Positions 12,252 through 24,664 of a stretch of DNA of 64,000 nucleotides are shown here, in pieces. Under the pieces are notes generated by a model, which saw only the letters and a list, made by a program, of their open reading frames with translations, had not been told where the DNA came from and did not search any database. The DNA is from Schoenoplectus triqueter (Eukaryota; Streptophyta; Magnoliopsida; Poales; Cyperaceae). A program made the translations under genes and the position numbers. The stretch is taken from NCBI GenBank assembly GCA_964058805.1, contig CAXKVV010002149.1:124001-188000 (forward strand), given 5' to 3'. Every line of letters starts with the position of its first letter. Positions within the stretch are counted from its first letter, which is position 1.

Positions 12252-14034
12252 GCCCCAAAATCTCTCTGCCTCCCTCTCTTTTCTTCCCCCTCTTCACCGA
12301 ACCCTTTTTTTTAATTTGCTCCGCCCTTCTTGCTCACTCGCCTCTTACTTCCCTCCCCATGCGCCAGCTCTCGCACCCCTTGGCGGCACAACCCCGGGCC
12401 GACCCTTTTCTCTTTTCTCCTTGCTCCCTACCGTATCGCCTTTTCCCCTCTGCCCTAAACCGGAGTCACCGCTAAACCCCCCAGACCGAGCATGGCCGAG
12501 CTCTCAACCGAACACCGCAGCAACCTCGCCCTTCTTCGTGCCGTCCTTGGAGTTGACAACACAACCAGCTGGGGCGTGGCTGCACCAGGGTCATCCACTT
12601 CCGACCAGAATCGGCCCCACCAACCCGATCTTGTAGCTCTCCTCTTCGATCACGGAACTGAGACCGACCCTTGCCGAGCTGTTGCTGCCCTTGTTTAATT
12701 CGGTAACATCTTTTCCTTCTATTGTTCGGCCGTGTGGGCCTTATGTCGCACCGGGGCTGAGCCCTTTACCCTTTTATTTCTTGCGGTTGGATGCTTATCT
12801 TGTACCATTTCGTGGCTGGCACTGATTTAGGTTTCTTGGGGTTGATTGGGTATGCCTCTGATGAGAACAGGCTTATGCCCTGAGATGTCCTTGTTGGTCT
12901 GTCATTTTTGCTTCTGCGCCGGCTAAGCCGTGCTGTTTTTGTTGCTCCTGTGTTGTGCTCCTCACCTTGGTACGCTGGTACCGCTAGGTACCAGCGAAGC
13001 GAGGCTTGAGCCCCGTGACTATTAAATCGGGTTGTCTGAATTCGGTTGCTTGAATGTGAATTTTCGCCCTTGTTGTTTTAATTGCTGCTCCTGTTTGCGT
13101 AATTGCCGGATATACTAGTGTGGTGCTGATTGTGCCTTTCTTGATATGAACCTTGTTGCTTGTTGTCTTGCTTTGGCTTTGCCTGTCGGTTCTGGCCTTC
13201 TTATGCTGACACAAATTGTGTTCTCGGTTGGGTGTGGTTTGTGTTGGCCTCAGCGTGGTTATTCTGTTGGGGTGTGTTCCCTGTTGATTTGGTACTGGTA
13301 CATTGGCTATCTTGGCCGAAATCTCTCTGTTGTTCTGATAAGTGTCTATCGCCCTTTTCTTTTCAATTGCTGGTAAATTATTGATTTGGTACTTGACTTG
13401 TTGGGCCTAAGCAGAAGCCCCGTTGAATTTGGCATGGAAGAATATTCCGTCCTGGGCTGAATCGTATAACTTAATCAAGATTGAGGTTAAGATGCAATAT
13501 CTAATAAAAATAAGGGTCTAAATGAATTTGTGGTAATAACACCTTTTTAAGGGTTATATGCGCAAAAATTAAATTTTAATAAATAATTGGAACTATTAAG
13601 CGAGTCGGGAAAATGAACTGATCAAGGTTAAATGGGCCGAAAGGTATAAGCGGGCTAAAAGTATAATTAATTGATTGACAAGTGCCGTAAACTAAAAACG
13701 TGCGCAATCGATAATTAGTTAATACTTAAAGAGAAAAATGGGAGATGATTACACGATCTGCCTCAATAATGAAAATCCGAACAGATACAGTGGTTTCGGA
13801 GGCAGCCTATGATCCCAAACACATTAAAACACCAACACATTAAATAAAACAATAATAACTTTCTTAAATTAGTTTAATTCTTTTTATTTTTAATTTTTCT
13901 TTTAAGTGTTCCTTTTTAATTTATTTTAAACTATTTTTCTAATTTATGAAATATAATGTTAAATATATATATACATAATAATAAAAGCAATTGATAAAAA
14001 TAATAATTAGGATATAATGATTATATATTAGTAT

Positions 14035-14880
14035 ATATATTGATCAATTTCTCTACTTTTAAAATAAATAAAAGAATATTAAAATATAATATTATCTATA
14101 TATATTAATTAATTCCTCTATTTTTAATATAAATAAAATATTATTAAAATATAATATTATATACCTATATATAATATATTAATCAATTTCTCTATTTTAA
14201 TAATTGAATAACATTAATTAATATATATATATATACCTATTAATCAATTTCTCTATTTAATAATGGAATAATATTAATAAATATTTTAATATATACATAT
14301 ATATATATATTATTAATTAATCAATTTCTCTAGTTTTAATAAGAACAATATTAATTATATAATATTATATATTAATCAATTTTTCTATTTTTAAATAATT
14401 AATTATCCTAATTATAATTAAATTAATTAAGTGATAACATTAAGTCAACTTAATTAATCTAAATAAATTAAGTTATATACGTTAATCGAAATAAATATAA
14501 CCTCAAAACACCAACACAGCTTAATTAAAACAAACTCGTTTAATTAAATTCAGTTCATTTAATTAAGTTTCCTTAATCTCTTTTATTTTATTAATATAAT
14601 CTCTACATTATAAAAATAATACTAGTATAAATAAAATAAAACATAATTAAAGAATATATTATAAATAATTAAGAGATATAAAATAATAATGTAAAATATA
14701 ATGATAATTTAGATTTTAAAGTATATATTAATCAATTTCTCTATTTTTAATTGATAAGAATAATAATATTATAATATATATATGTATATTAATTTATTTC
14801 TCGATTTTAAATTAATAAGAATAATACTAAAAATATTAAACATAAAATATTATATATTAATCAATTTCTCTAATTCTAAA
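14035..14880 (+). repeat. Nine-fold motif TTAATCAATTTCTCTATTTT in LTR1
   Basis: Copies lie at about 14040, 14107, 14178, 14240, 14315, 14371, 14728, 14790 and 14855. They are typically preceded by an AATATTATATAT tract and separated by 55-75 bp, with one gap of 350 bp. The same series recurs in LTR2 (21200-22035) and, with fewer copies, in the diverged LTR at 60985-61205. The motif core is better kept than the AT-rich spacers. Confidence 0.8.
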
Positions 14881-15884
14881 TAATTAATTATCCTAATTAT
14901 AAATTTAATTTAATTAAGTGATAATAACTAGTTATCTTAATTAATCAAAATGAAATTTAAATCAATTATATTAAATCCAAATAAATATAATCTTAAAATA
15001 CGAACTAAAATAATGATAATTTCCATTGAGCGTCCGGTATACCCTGACCAAACCAGACCCAATATGATTGGGATACTCGACAATTTAATTTATTTCTGAC
15101 TTCATAGGTTTTCAAAAAAATATCTTGACGAGCCGACAAACGAATGCACTCAAGATGAGCCGGCTCATCTGACGAGATCATGACGCTAACGACCTGATCG
15201 AATTATTCTCAGGTACGGATTCCTGGGATTTGATTTCCTTTCTTCAGAAATAGGAACCCGGACTGAAAAATAAAATGTTTTTAAAATAAATCTGAACTGC
15301 GGTATTTTCTGACCAAACATTATTTAGAGACCCGAATTGAATTGTCATATGCATTCAGTACTTGACCGGCATATTCGAGACATACCCGCATTTGCATGTC
15401 ATATCATATCATGATGCATGTAGACAGGATATGAGTAGGACTCGGGAAATAGTCCCGAGATAGGATTTTGTTAGAGTTAAATAAATAAAGTTATAGATTA
15501 TAATTAGTAGATTAATATTATCAATATCATTAATTATAAATTAAGTTAGGAAATTAATCATGCAAAATGCATGGGAAAGTGCTGAGAGGCGGGCCGGGTG
15601 ATCTCAGTCTGAGGTTGTCTTGTATAACCAGACCAACGGGTTACATTCCCCTTGGTCTGTATATACACTGCGCACCTTTGCTTGTCGGTTATCCACCGAC
15701 CCCGTCATTTGGCGGGTTCGGCCGTGCCAGAGTGTTTTTCTTTTGATCAATATTATACTTTTAATATTCTTAATATGATTAAGATTTCTAATCCAAATTT
15801 GAGTGATTAGGATACCATGTCTTTCAGTGTTTAGTGTGGGCGCCCATATCCGAGTCTTGATTCTACCCTATTTTGTTATTTTCT

Positions 15885-16140
15885 CGGGATGCGGTCCTCT
15901 GGCCCCTAGTGGGTACAGTGTAGGCTCCCATTTGTATTATCTGTCATTTTGTCATTTCTCGGGATGCGGTCCTCTGGCCCCTGGTTGGTACAGTGTAGGC
16001 TCCCCTTTGGGATGCGGACCTCTGGCCCCAGGTTGGTACAGTGTAGGCTCCCATCTGTATTATATTTCATTTTGTCATTATTTTCGGGATGCGGTCCTCT
16101 GACCCTTAGTTGGTACAGTGTAGGCTCCCATTTGTATTAG
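15885..16140 (+). repeat. Four tandem copies of a 48-76 bp unit (GGGATGCGGTCCTCTG...) in LTR1
   Basis: Units start near 15885, 15960, 16008 and 16085. Each contains GGGATGCGGTCCTCTG, then GGTACAGTGTAGGCTCCC, then a T-rich spacer; the third unit follows a shortened spacer. LTR2 carries the same four units at 23047-23302. The older LTR fragment has two to three variants at 62295-62450. Confidence 0.85.
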
Positions 16141-16312
16141 TTTCCGATTTGTTATTTCCTGGGTAGTTATCTCCTTTGACGATATGGCAACTGAAGACAT
16201 ACTTATCCGTTTGTTTTTATTTTGTAAGGTGAATTACCAGATTTAGCAGACCAGAGTACGTGCTTATGCACGCTTACTCTCCTAGGGCGTTATCGCCTCG
16301 GGAGCCGAATTG

Positions 16313-16342
16313 ACGTTTATGCGGCATTGGCGCCGCATAAAC
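16313..16342 (+). other. Perfect hairpin GTTTATGCGGC...GCCGCATAAAC in LTR1
   Basis: An 11-bp perfect stem closes a loop of about 6 bases. It is followed at once by two 46-bp repeats (AAGTTCGTAAGTTGGG...GGTGGCGCCCGCTT) starting at 16352 and 16398. The older copy keeps an equivalent stem near 62634 with altered sequence (TTTGTGCGGC / CTGCACAAAC). The partial preservation in a diverged copy suggests a structural role, possibly in the RNA; this is inference. Confidence 0.7.
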
Positions 16343-17067
16343 ATAAAGTCCTAAGTTCGTAAGTTGGGTCGCTGGTGGCGCCCGCTTAGGCAAGACCCAA
16401 GTTCGTAAGTTGGGACGCTGGTGGCGCCCGCTTGGGATAGATCTGGTGATTTACAAGTCGGGATATTTATTTCGGGTGTTTGATTCTCGTATCTTATATA
16501 TATATTTATTATATATATTATATTATTATCCACAGATTTTTATAATTTATGTTTATCTGTCATTGCATGTCCTTGTATCATAGCGAATTGTTTAAGAGAC
16601 CTATTAACTATAATTTTACTATTTAAATAGATAACTGTTGCTTTTAAAATATCAGTATCGGTGTTGGGTCCAGTCTAGGAAAGAAAATCAAATCTTAAGG
16701 CTGGATCTAAATCCGTACTGAGTAATTTTTAAAATTACTCACGTTTCCACGGTGGTTGTGGGATCCAGGTATTTCAGGTTCAGGATTATCTTGGAGCGAG
16801 TGCTAGGGACAGTCCTGCGCGATGACAGAGATGCTTCGCTGCATTTGCATGTGAGCCGGGTAGTTGGATAGGATCCATCGGGTTTCGAGTTTTATTTCTT
16901 TCCTTTGGGTTTTTGTTTGAGAGATTTGCTGCCCATTCCGATGGAGCTAGCCCCGCCTATGTAGGCGTTGTATACTCTTTGTTCATTCTGGACTGTATGG
17001 TCATGTATTTATATTTATTATTGTTTTGTTTATTCTGAGATTTATCTTATTTTATTCATTTAGCCTT

Positions 17068-17093
17068 TCGTACGCACGCCTCGTCGTGCGTAC
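17068..17093 (+). other. Hairpin CGTACGCACG...CGTGCGTACG near the LTR1 3' end
   Basis: A perfect stem of about 10 bp lies some 50 bp before the LTR end, in the region expected to hold R/U5 and the RNA 3' end. The same hairpin is present in LTR2 (about 24230-24255) and nearly intact in the diverged LTR at about 63378-63402. Confidence 0.75.
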
Positions 17094-17152
17094 GTGGCGG
17101 GATTAACACCCCTAATCCGATTCAATTATTTCTGGGGTGTGACATCCTTCGG

Positions 17153-17164
17153 TGGTATCAGAGC
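17153..17164 (+). promoter_or_regulatory. Primer-binding site TGGTATCAGAGC (initiator tRNA-Met type)
   Basis: TGGTATCAGAGC matches the complement of the 3' end of plant initiator tRNA-Met and lies 8 bases after LTR1. This is the expected start point of minus-strand DNA synthesis. Confidence 0.92.
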
Positions 17165-17488
17165 ATGGTCATTATAACCCGATTTCATATAAACCATGCT
17201 AGGATAACATCTAAGAAATCCCGATTATATGAATAAATAAACAAAACAATAATACGTACTTGACGTAGGTATGTGAGGGGTAGGTCTAGGAGTATTGGGG
17301 CTAGCGTTGCACGTTAATACACGTGTGACTTCACTATCCCTACGGATCCCACTACTCGGGCGTGATAAAACTTAATAATTACATTATAAACACTTTAATA
17401 ATATAGATTTTGATGACTTAAATTGCATTTACTTGTCCTAGATTTTCGTTTTCCGCCTCGACCCGATCTTCTGACAAAAATAGTAACA

Positions 17489-17535
<47 letters not shown>

Positions 17536-18717
17536 TGTAAATTTGATAAAACTAATAAGAGTATAAGAATTTAAATTAAAGAATAATAATAGTAACTAAC
17601 AATTATATTTTGCTATCTATGTTATCCGCTCTTAACTTACTTCGAGGAGATCTTTAGGCATTAGCTAAGGATAACTCACTCACTTAAATTGTTGAAATAA
17701 TAAATCGTGGCTTCTTCAATTAATAACACTTTTATGTGTTATCGCTGAACTGTCTAGTGGATTCAACCCAATTTAATTTAGTATCAACTTAATCGATTCC
17801 AAGATGTAGAAATAAATTATCATTTAACTACATGGGATTCCGAAAGATCTGTATCTACGTGATAATCGACTTCTTAGTTAAGTCATTCCTTGATGTTCGA
17901 TGTGCGTCGTATCGCTATCTTCAACTTTAGTGATACATATAGGTCCAAACCAATTTAAAAATTTAGTAAGTTCTCTTTGACCAAAATTGCTTCCGCATGT
18001 CTATCTTGAGTATTCGGTCCGTTGATCCGAGTGTGATTATGTTTATCCGTTTGAGTTATAGTCTTTCGATATATGCTTCACCTAGATCGCTGATCAACTC
18101 TGTTTCTGATATGAGTGTCGTATTGATCTTGTTGACTCGTATCTGACCAAATTAATCCTCTCCGAGTCCATTAATTCTAAAACAAATATCAAATTTTATG
18201 ATTTGTATAATATCCTATTATCTGCTCTACATAGATTATACAGCTTATTAGCATTCGATATTAGCTAAAATATGTGATATCGAAGATTACAACAGTAACA
18301 GGTATGAGATAAAGGATGAAAAAAAAATATATATATATATAAAAAAAAAAAAAAAAAAATTAATAATAATAATAATAAATAAATAAATAAATATATATCT
18401 TAATGATGTTATACAATAAAAGTAATGAGTACACGGGAACCTGGGTACATATGCTTTGATACGAAATTAAAATATCAATTGAAATTGACTTGGCAAATTT
18501 AAATTTCTATCCATTGCATAGAAGAAAGAATTCACTACTTTAATGAAAATTGATAAAGGGATTAACAATAACATAATCAAAATAAAATCAAAATTGATAT
18601 TTAATGTAACGATTAAGCACACATATAAACCCGAAACGAAATTGATTAATCAAATATATATACCCCGGGTTGTTCACCGTTGACCTACATCCTGTTTCGA
18701 GGACGAAACCTTATTTT

Positions 18718-18731
18718 AAGGGGGGGTGAAA
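18718..18731 (+). promoter_or_regulatory. Polypurine tract before LTR2
   Basis: AAGGGGGGGTGAAA abuts the TGTCA start of LTR2. It follows TTCGAGGACGAAACC, a phrase found at the 3' end of several plant gypsy chromoviruses. It would prime plus-strand DNA synthesis. Confidence 0.9.
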
Positions 18732-18848
18732 TGTCAAACCGTGAAAATTTAATTAAGAGATAATGATAATTAAGATAATAAATAAAAAGGATTTAACACA
18801 AATCAGTAAATATCACAAACCCGCAATATAAAAGAGATAAACATATAT

Positions 18849-18884
<36 letters not shown>

Positions 18885-19364
18885 TCAATGAATTCAACAT
18901 TTAATTGAAAATACACAAGGATATGAAATGAACGAAAAGGCTAAATATAAACAAACACGCACTTAAATTAATTTAGTTAAATCTTCTAATAAATAAATAA
19001 ACAAATTATTATCAAAATCAACTTAATAAAGAATATTTAACAATGAAAATAAGTATAATAATAATTAAAATGATTTAACGAAAATTGACTAGGGATATTC
19101 CTAAATAGATAATAATAGAATATAATATGTTTAAGTAAATTGAATAAAATTTATTTGGCTAATTTAAAATCAAACAAGACCATATGTATATAAGCCTACC
19201 CTGATCAAAAGAGATTAATCTGTAAACGACTCTAATTAAACTATAATTCTTAAAATTTCTTCTTTAAAATGAAATGCCACACGTTTGGCCACTCCACACG
19301 ACCACAGAAAATCTCACCTTCCCATTAAATACACCCCATCTCCCTCTCATTAAATTCCCACTCA

Positions 19365-19413
<49 letters not shown>

Positions 19414-22400
19414 GCCCCAAAATCTCTCTGCCTCCCTCTCTTTTCTTCCCCCTCTTCACCGAACCCTTTTTTTTAATTTGCTCCGCCCTTCTTGCTCACT
19501 CGCCTCTTACTTCCCTCCCCATGCGCCAGCTCTCGCACCCCTTGGCGGCACAACCCCGGGCCGACCCTTTTCTCTTTTCTCCTTGCTCCCTACCGTATCG
19601 CCTTTTCCCCTCTGCCCTAAACCGGAGTCACCGCTAAACCCCCCAGACCGAGCATGGCCGAGCTCTCAACCGAACACCGCAGCAACCTCGCCCTTCTTCG
19701 TGCCGTCCTTGGAGTTGACAACACAACCAGCTGGGGCGTGGCTGCACCAGGGTCATCCACTTCCGACCAGAATCGGCCCCACCAACCCGATCTTGTAGCT
19801 CTCCTCTTCGATCACGGAACTGAGACCGACCCTTGCCGAGCTGTTGCTGCCCTTGTTTAATTCGGTAACATCTTTTCCTTCTATTGTTCGGCCGTGTGGG
19901 CCTTATGTCGCACCGGGGCTGAGCCCTTTACCCTTTTATTTCTTGCGGTTGGATGCTTATCTTGTACCATTTCGTGGCTGGCACTGATTTAGGTTTCTTG
20001 GGGTTGATTGGGTATGCCTCTGATGAGAACAGGCTTATGCCCTGAGATGTCCTTGTTGGTCTGTCATTTTTGCTTCTGCGCCGGCTAAGCCGTGCTGTTT
20101 TTGTTGCTCCTGTGTTGTGCTCCTCACCTTGGTACGCTGGTACCGCTAGGTACCAGCGAAGCGAGGCTTGAGCCCCATGACTATTAAATCGGGTTGTCTG
20201 AATTCGGTTGCTTGAATGTGAATTTTCGCCCTTGTTGATTTAATTGCTGCTCCTGTTTGCGTAGTTGCCGGATATACTAGTGTGGTGCTGATTGTGCCTT
20301 TCTTGATATGAACCTTGTTGCTTGTTGTCTTGCTTTGGCTTTGCCTGTCGGTTCTGGCCTTCTTATGCTGACACAAATTGTGTTCTCGGTTGGGTGTGGT
20401 TTGTGTTGGCCTCAGCGTGGTTATTCTGTTGGGGTGTGTTCCCTGTTGATTTGGTACTGGTACATTGGCTATCTTGGCCGAAATCTCTCTGTTGTTCTGA
20501 TAAGTGTCTATCGCCCTTTTCTTTTCAATTGCTGGTAAATTATTGATTTGGTACTTGACTTGTTGGGCCTAAGCAGAAGCCCCGTTGAATTTGGCATGGA
20601 AGAATATTCCGTCCTGGGCTGAATCGTATAACTTAATCAAGATTGAGGTTAAGATGCAATATCTAATAAAAATAAGGGTCTAAATGAATTTGTGGTAATA
20701 ACACCTTTTTAAGGGTTATATGCGCAAAAATTAAATTTTAATAAATAATTGGAACTATTAAGCGAGTCGGGAAAATGAACTGATCAAGGTTAAATGGGCC
20801 GAAAGGTATAAGCGGGCTAAAAGTATAATTAATTGATTGACAAGTGCCGTAAACTAAAAACGTGCGCAATCGATAATTAGTTAATACTTAAAGAGAAAAA
20901 TGGGAGATGATTACACGATCTGCCTCAATAATGAAAATCCGAACAGATACAGTGGTTTCGGAGGCAGCCTATGATCCCAAACACATTAAAACACCAACAC
21001 ATTAAATAAAACAATAATAACTTTCTTAAATTAGTTTAATTCTTTTTATTTTTAATTTTTCTTTTAAGTGTTCCTTTTTAATTTATTTTAAACTATTTTT
21101 CTAATTTATGAAATATAATGTTAAATATATATATACATAATAATAAAAGCAATTGATAAAAATAATAATTAGGATATAATGATTATATATTAGTATATAT
21201 ATTGATCAATTTCTCTACTTTTAAAATAAATAAAAGAATATTAAAATATAATATTATCTATATATATTAATTAATTCCTCTATTTTTAATATAAATAAAA
21301 TATTATTAAAATATAATATTATATACCTATATATAATATATTAATCAATTTCTCTATTTTAATAATTGAATAACATTAATTAATATATATATATATACCT
21401 ATTAATCAATTTCTCTATTTAATAATGGAATAATATTAATAAATATTTTAATATATACATATATATATATATTATTAATTAATCAATTTCTCTAGTTTTA
21501 ATAAGAACAATATTAATTATATAATATTATATATTAATCAATTTTTCTATTTTTAAATAATTAATTATCCTAATTATAATTAAATTAATTAAGTGATAAC
21601 ATTAAGTCAACTTAATTAATCTAAATAAATTAAGTTATATACGTTAATCGAAATAAATATAACCTCAAAACACCAACACAGCTTAATTAAAACAAACTCG
21701 TTTAATTAAATTCAGTTCATTTAATTAAGTTTCCTTAATCTCTTTTATTTTATTAATATAATCTCTACATTATAAAAATAATACTAGTATAAATAAAATA
21801 AAACATAATTAAAGAATATATTATAAATAATTAAGAGATATAAAATAATAATGTAAAATATAATGATAATTTAGATTTTAAAGTATATATTAATCAATTT
21901 CTCTATTTTTAATTGATAAGAATAATAATATTATAATATATATATGTATATTAATTTATTTCTCGATTTTAAATTAATAAGAATAATACTAAAAATATTA
22001 AACATAAAATATTATATATTAATCAATTTCTCTAATTCTAAATAATTAATTATCCTAATTATAAATTTAATTTAATTAAGTGATAATAACTAGTTATCTT
22101 AATTAATCAAAATGAAATTTAAATCAATTATATTAAATCCAAATAAATATAATCTTAAAATACGAACTAAAATAATGATAATTTCCATTGAGCGTCCGGT
22201 ATACCCTGACCAAACCAGACCCAATATGATTGGGATACTCGACAATTTAATTTATTTCTGACTTCATAGGTTTTCAAAAAAATATCTTGACGAGCCGACA
22301 AACGAATGCACTCAAGATGAGCCGGCTCATCTGACGAGATCATGACGCTAACGACCTGATCGAATTATTCTCAGGTACGGATTCCTGGGATTTGATTTCC

Positions 22401-24306
22401 TTTCTTCAGAAATAGGAACCCGGACTGAAAAATAAAATGTTTTTAAAATAAATCTGAACTGCGGTATTTTCTGACCAAACATTATTTAGAGACCCGAATT
22501 GAATTGTCATATGCATTCAGTACTTGACCGGCATATTCGAGACATACCCGCATTTGCATGTCATATCATATCATGATGCATGTAGACAGGATATGAGTAG
22601 GACTCGGGAAATAGTCCCGAGATAGGATTTTGTTAGAGTTAAATAAATAAAGTTATAGATTATAATTAGTAGATTAATATTATCAATATCATTAATTATA
22701 AATTAAGTTAGGAAATTAATCATGCAAAATGCATGGGAAAGTGCTGAGAGGCGGGCCGGGTGATCTCAGTCTGAGGTTGTCTTGTATAACCAGACCAACG
22801 GGTTACATTCCCCTTGGTCTGTATATACACTGCGCACCTTTGCTTGTCGGTTATCCACCGACCCCGTCATTTGGCGGGTTCGGCCGTGCCAGAGTGTTTT
22901 TCTTTTGATCAATATTATACTTTTAATATTCTTAATATGATTAAGATTTCTAATCCAAATTTGAGTGATTAGGATACCATGTCTTTCAGTGTTTAGTGTG
23001 GGCGCCCATATCCGAGTCTTGATTCTACCCTATTTTGTTATTTTCTCGGGATGCGGTCCTCTGGCCCCTAGTGGGTACAGTGTAGGCTCCCATTTGTATT
23101 ATCTGTCATTTTGTCATTTCTCGGGATGCGGTCCTCTGGCCCCTGGTTGGTACAGTGTAGGCTCCCCTTTGGGATGCGGACCTCTGGCCCCAGGTTGGTA
23201 CAGTGTAGGCTCCCATCTGTATTATATTTCATTTTGTCATTATTTTCGGGATGCGGTCCTCTGACCCTTAGTTGGTACAGTGTAGGCTCCCATTTGTATT
23301 AGTTTCCGATTTGTTATTTCCTGGGTAGTTATCTCCTTTGACGATATGGCAACTGAAGACATACTTATCCGTTTGTTTTTATTTTGTAAGGTGAATTACC
23401 AGATTTAGCAGACCAGAGTACGTGCTTATGCACGCTTACTCTCCTAGGGCGTTATCGCCTCGGGAGCCGAATTGACGTTTATGCGGCATTGGCGCCGCAT
23501 AAACATAAAGTCCTAAGTTCGTAAGTTGGGTCGCTGGTGGCGCCCGCTTAGGCAAGACCCAAGTTCGTAAGTTGGGACGCTGGTGGCGCCCGCTTGGGAT
23601 AGATCTGGTGATTTACAAGTCGGGATATTTATTTCGGGTGTTTGATTCTCGTATCTTATATATATATTTATTATATATATTATATTATTATCCACAGATT
23701 TTTATAATTTATGTTTATCTGTCATTGCATGTCCTTGTATCATAGCGAATTGTTTAAGAGACCTATTAACTATAATTTTACTATTTAAATAGATAACTGT
23801 TGCTTTTAAAATATCAGTATCGGTGTTGGGTCCAGTCTAGGAAAGAAAATCAAATCTTAAGGCTGGATCTAAATCCGTACTGAGTAATTTTTAAAATTAC
23901 TCACGTTTCCACGGTGGTTGTGGGATCCAGGTATTTCAGGTTCAGGATTATCTTGGAGCGAGTGCTAGGGACAGTCCTGCGCGATGACAGAGATGCTTCG
24001 CTGCATTTGCATGTGAGCCGGGTAGTTGGATAGGATCCATCGGGTTTCGAGTTTTATTTCTTTCCTTTGGGTTTTTGTTTGAGAGATTTGCTGCCCATTC
24101 CGATGGAGCTAGCCCCGCCTATGTAGGCGTTGTATACTCTTTGTTCATTCTGGACTGTATGGTCATGTATTTATATTTATTATTGTTTTGTTTATTCTGA
24201 GATTTATCTTATTTTATTCATTTAGCCTTTCGTACGCACGCCTCGTCGTGCGTACGTGGCGGGATTAACACCCCTAATCCGATTCAATTATTTCTGGGGT
24301 GTGACA
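18732..24306 (+). mobile_element. LTR2 of the LARD (5575 bp)
   Basis: Nearly identical copy of LTR1. It has one extra AAT and one extra CT unit plus the four substitutions noted for LTR1 (here at 19270, 20177, 20238 and 20264). All internal structures repeat at a constant offset of 7157-7162 bp: the nine-fold AT motif, the four-unit tandem repeat and both hairpins. It ends TGACA and is followed by GAGCT. Confidence 0.93.
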
Positions 24307-24311
24307 GAGCT
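24307..24311 (+). other. Target-site duplication GAGCT, right copy
   Basis: Right partner of the duplication at 11570-11574. Element A sequence resumes immediately after it. Confidence 0.92.
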
Positions 24312-24664
24312 GTTGCCACATGGCACTGAATGCTGAGGTGGCCCAATGAGGTGCTGCCATGTGACACCCTCTCTCTCTCTTCTCTGATTCTGTGTATGTA
24401 TGTTTGAGATCTTCTGTTTGCACCCAACAGTGTTTCTGCCCCCAAGTTGCACCCAGATAAGTGTCTGATTGAATCTCAGCCCTTGATTAATCTGTTTTTC
24501 TTATCTGATTATATTCTCATAGCTCAACTTATCCAAAAATTATGAAAATTTCATCAAAAATCCTTAAATTCATGGTAATCATCCCTGTAATTTTTAATTT
24601 CACTTTTGTCCCTGCCTCCTTATTCTAATAATTCTTTTGCTCAGAAAACCCTATTTTCCTCTCT

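Larger units (their letters stand above)
11575..17144 (+). mobile_element. LTR1 of the LARD (5570 bp)
   Basis: This is an exceptionally long LTR with distinct zones. There is an AAT microsatellite near 11693, a CT microsatellite at 12211-12248, and a C/T-rich then GC-balanced block at 12250-13420. A very AT-rich block with nine copies of one motif follows (about 14040-14880). A GC-balanced block with tandem repeats and hairpins covers 15560-16440, and the 3' section ends in the hairpin at 17068-17093 and TGACA. The GC-balanced block at 12300-13380 contains open frames up to about 105 codons, but none resembles a known protein and one is disrupted between the LTRs by the CT length change, so I do not call genes there. 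Confidence 0.93.
17145..18731 (+). other. Interior of the LARD: 1.6 kb, non-coding
   Basis: No reading frame of useful length and no gag or pol motif is present. It begins with an 8-bp spacer and the primer site, and contains a (TA)n tract at about 17492-17531 and an A-rich/AAT tract at about 18318-18395. It ends with TTCGAGGACGAAA and the polypurine tract. The retained ends with a lost or absent coding core are what defines a LARD. Confidence 0.85.
11575..24306 (+). mobile_element. Young non-autonomous Ty3/gypsy element (LARD), complete
   Basis: The element is 12,732 bp: LTR1 11575-17144, interior 17145-18731 and LTR2 18732-24306, flanked by GAGCT on both sides. LTRs begin TGTCA and end TGACA. 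The interior is only 1587 bp and has no gag or pol frame, so mobility must rely on proteins from another element. The primer site TGGTATCAGAGC, the words TTCGAGGACGAAA just before the polypurine tract, and the long LTRs all resemble the Tekay/Del chromovirus lineage; that lineage call is inference. LTR1 and LTR2 differ by only four substitutions that I could find (12110, 13015, 13076 and 13102 in LTR1) and two microsatellite length changes, so insertion is recent. Confidence 0.93.

Noticed and set aside
12114..13384. Open frames up to about 106 codons in the GC-balanced part of LTR1 (and 19274-20546 in LTR2)
   Set aside because: The longest differs between LTRs because of a CT microsatellite length change; translations are proline/serine-rich or hydrophobic low-information sequence with no known motif. 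Treated as LTR sequence.
15803..16140. Plus-strand frame with repeated GCGPLAP...YSVGS peptide
   Set aside because: It is a translation of the tandem DNA repeats in the LTR; the unit lengths are irregular and the older LTR does not keep a frame.
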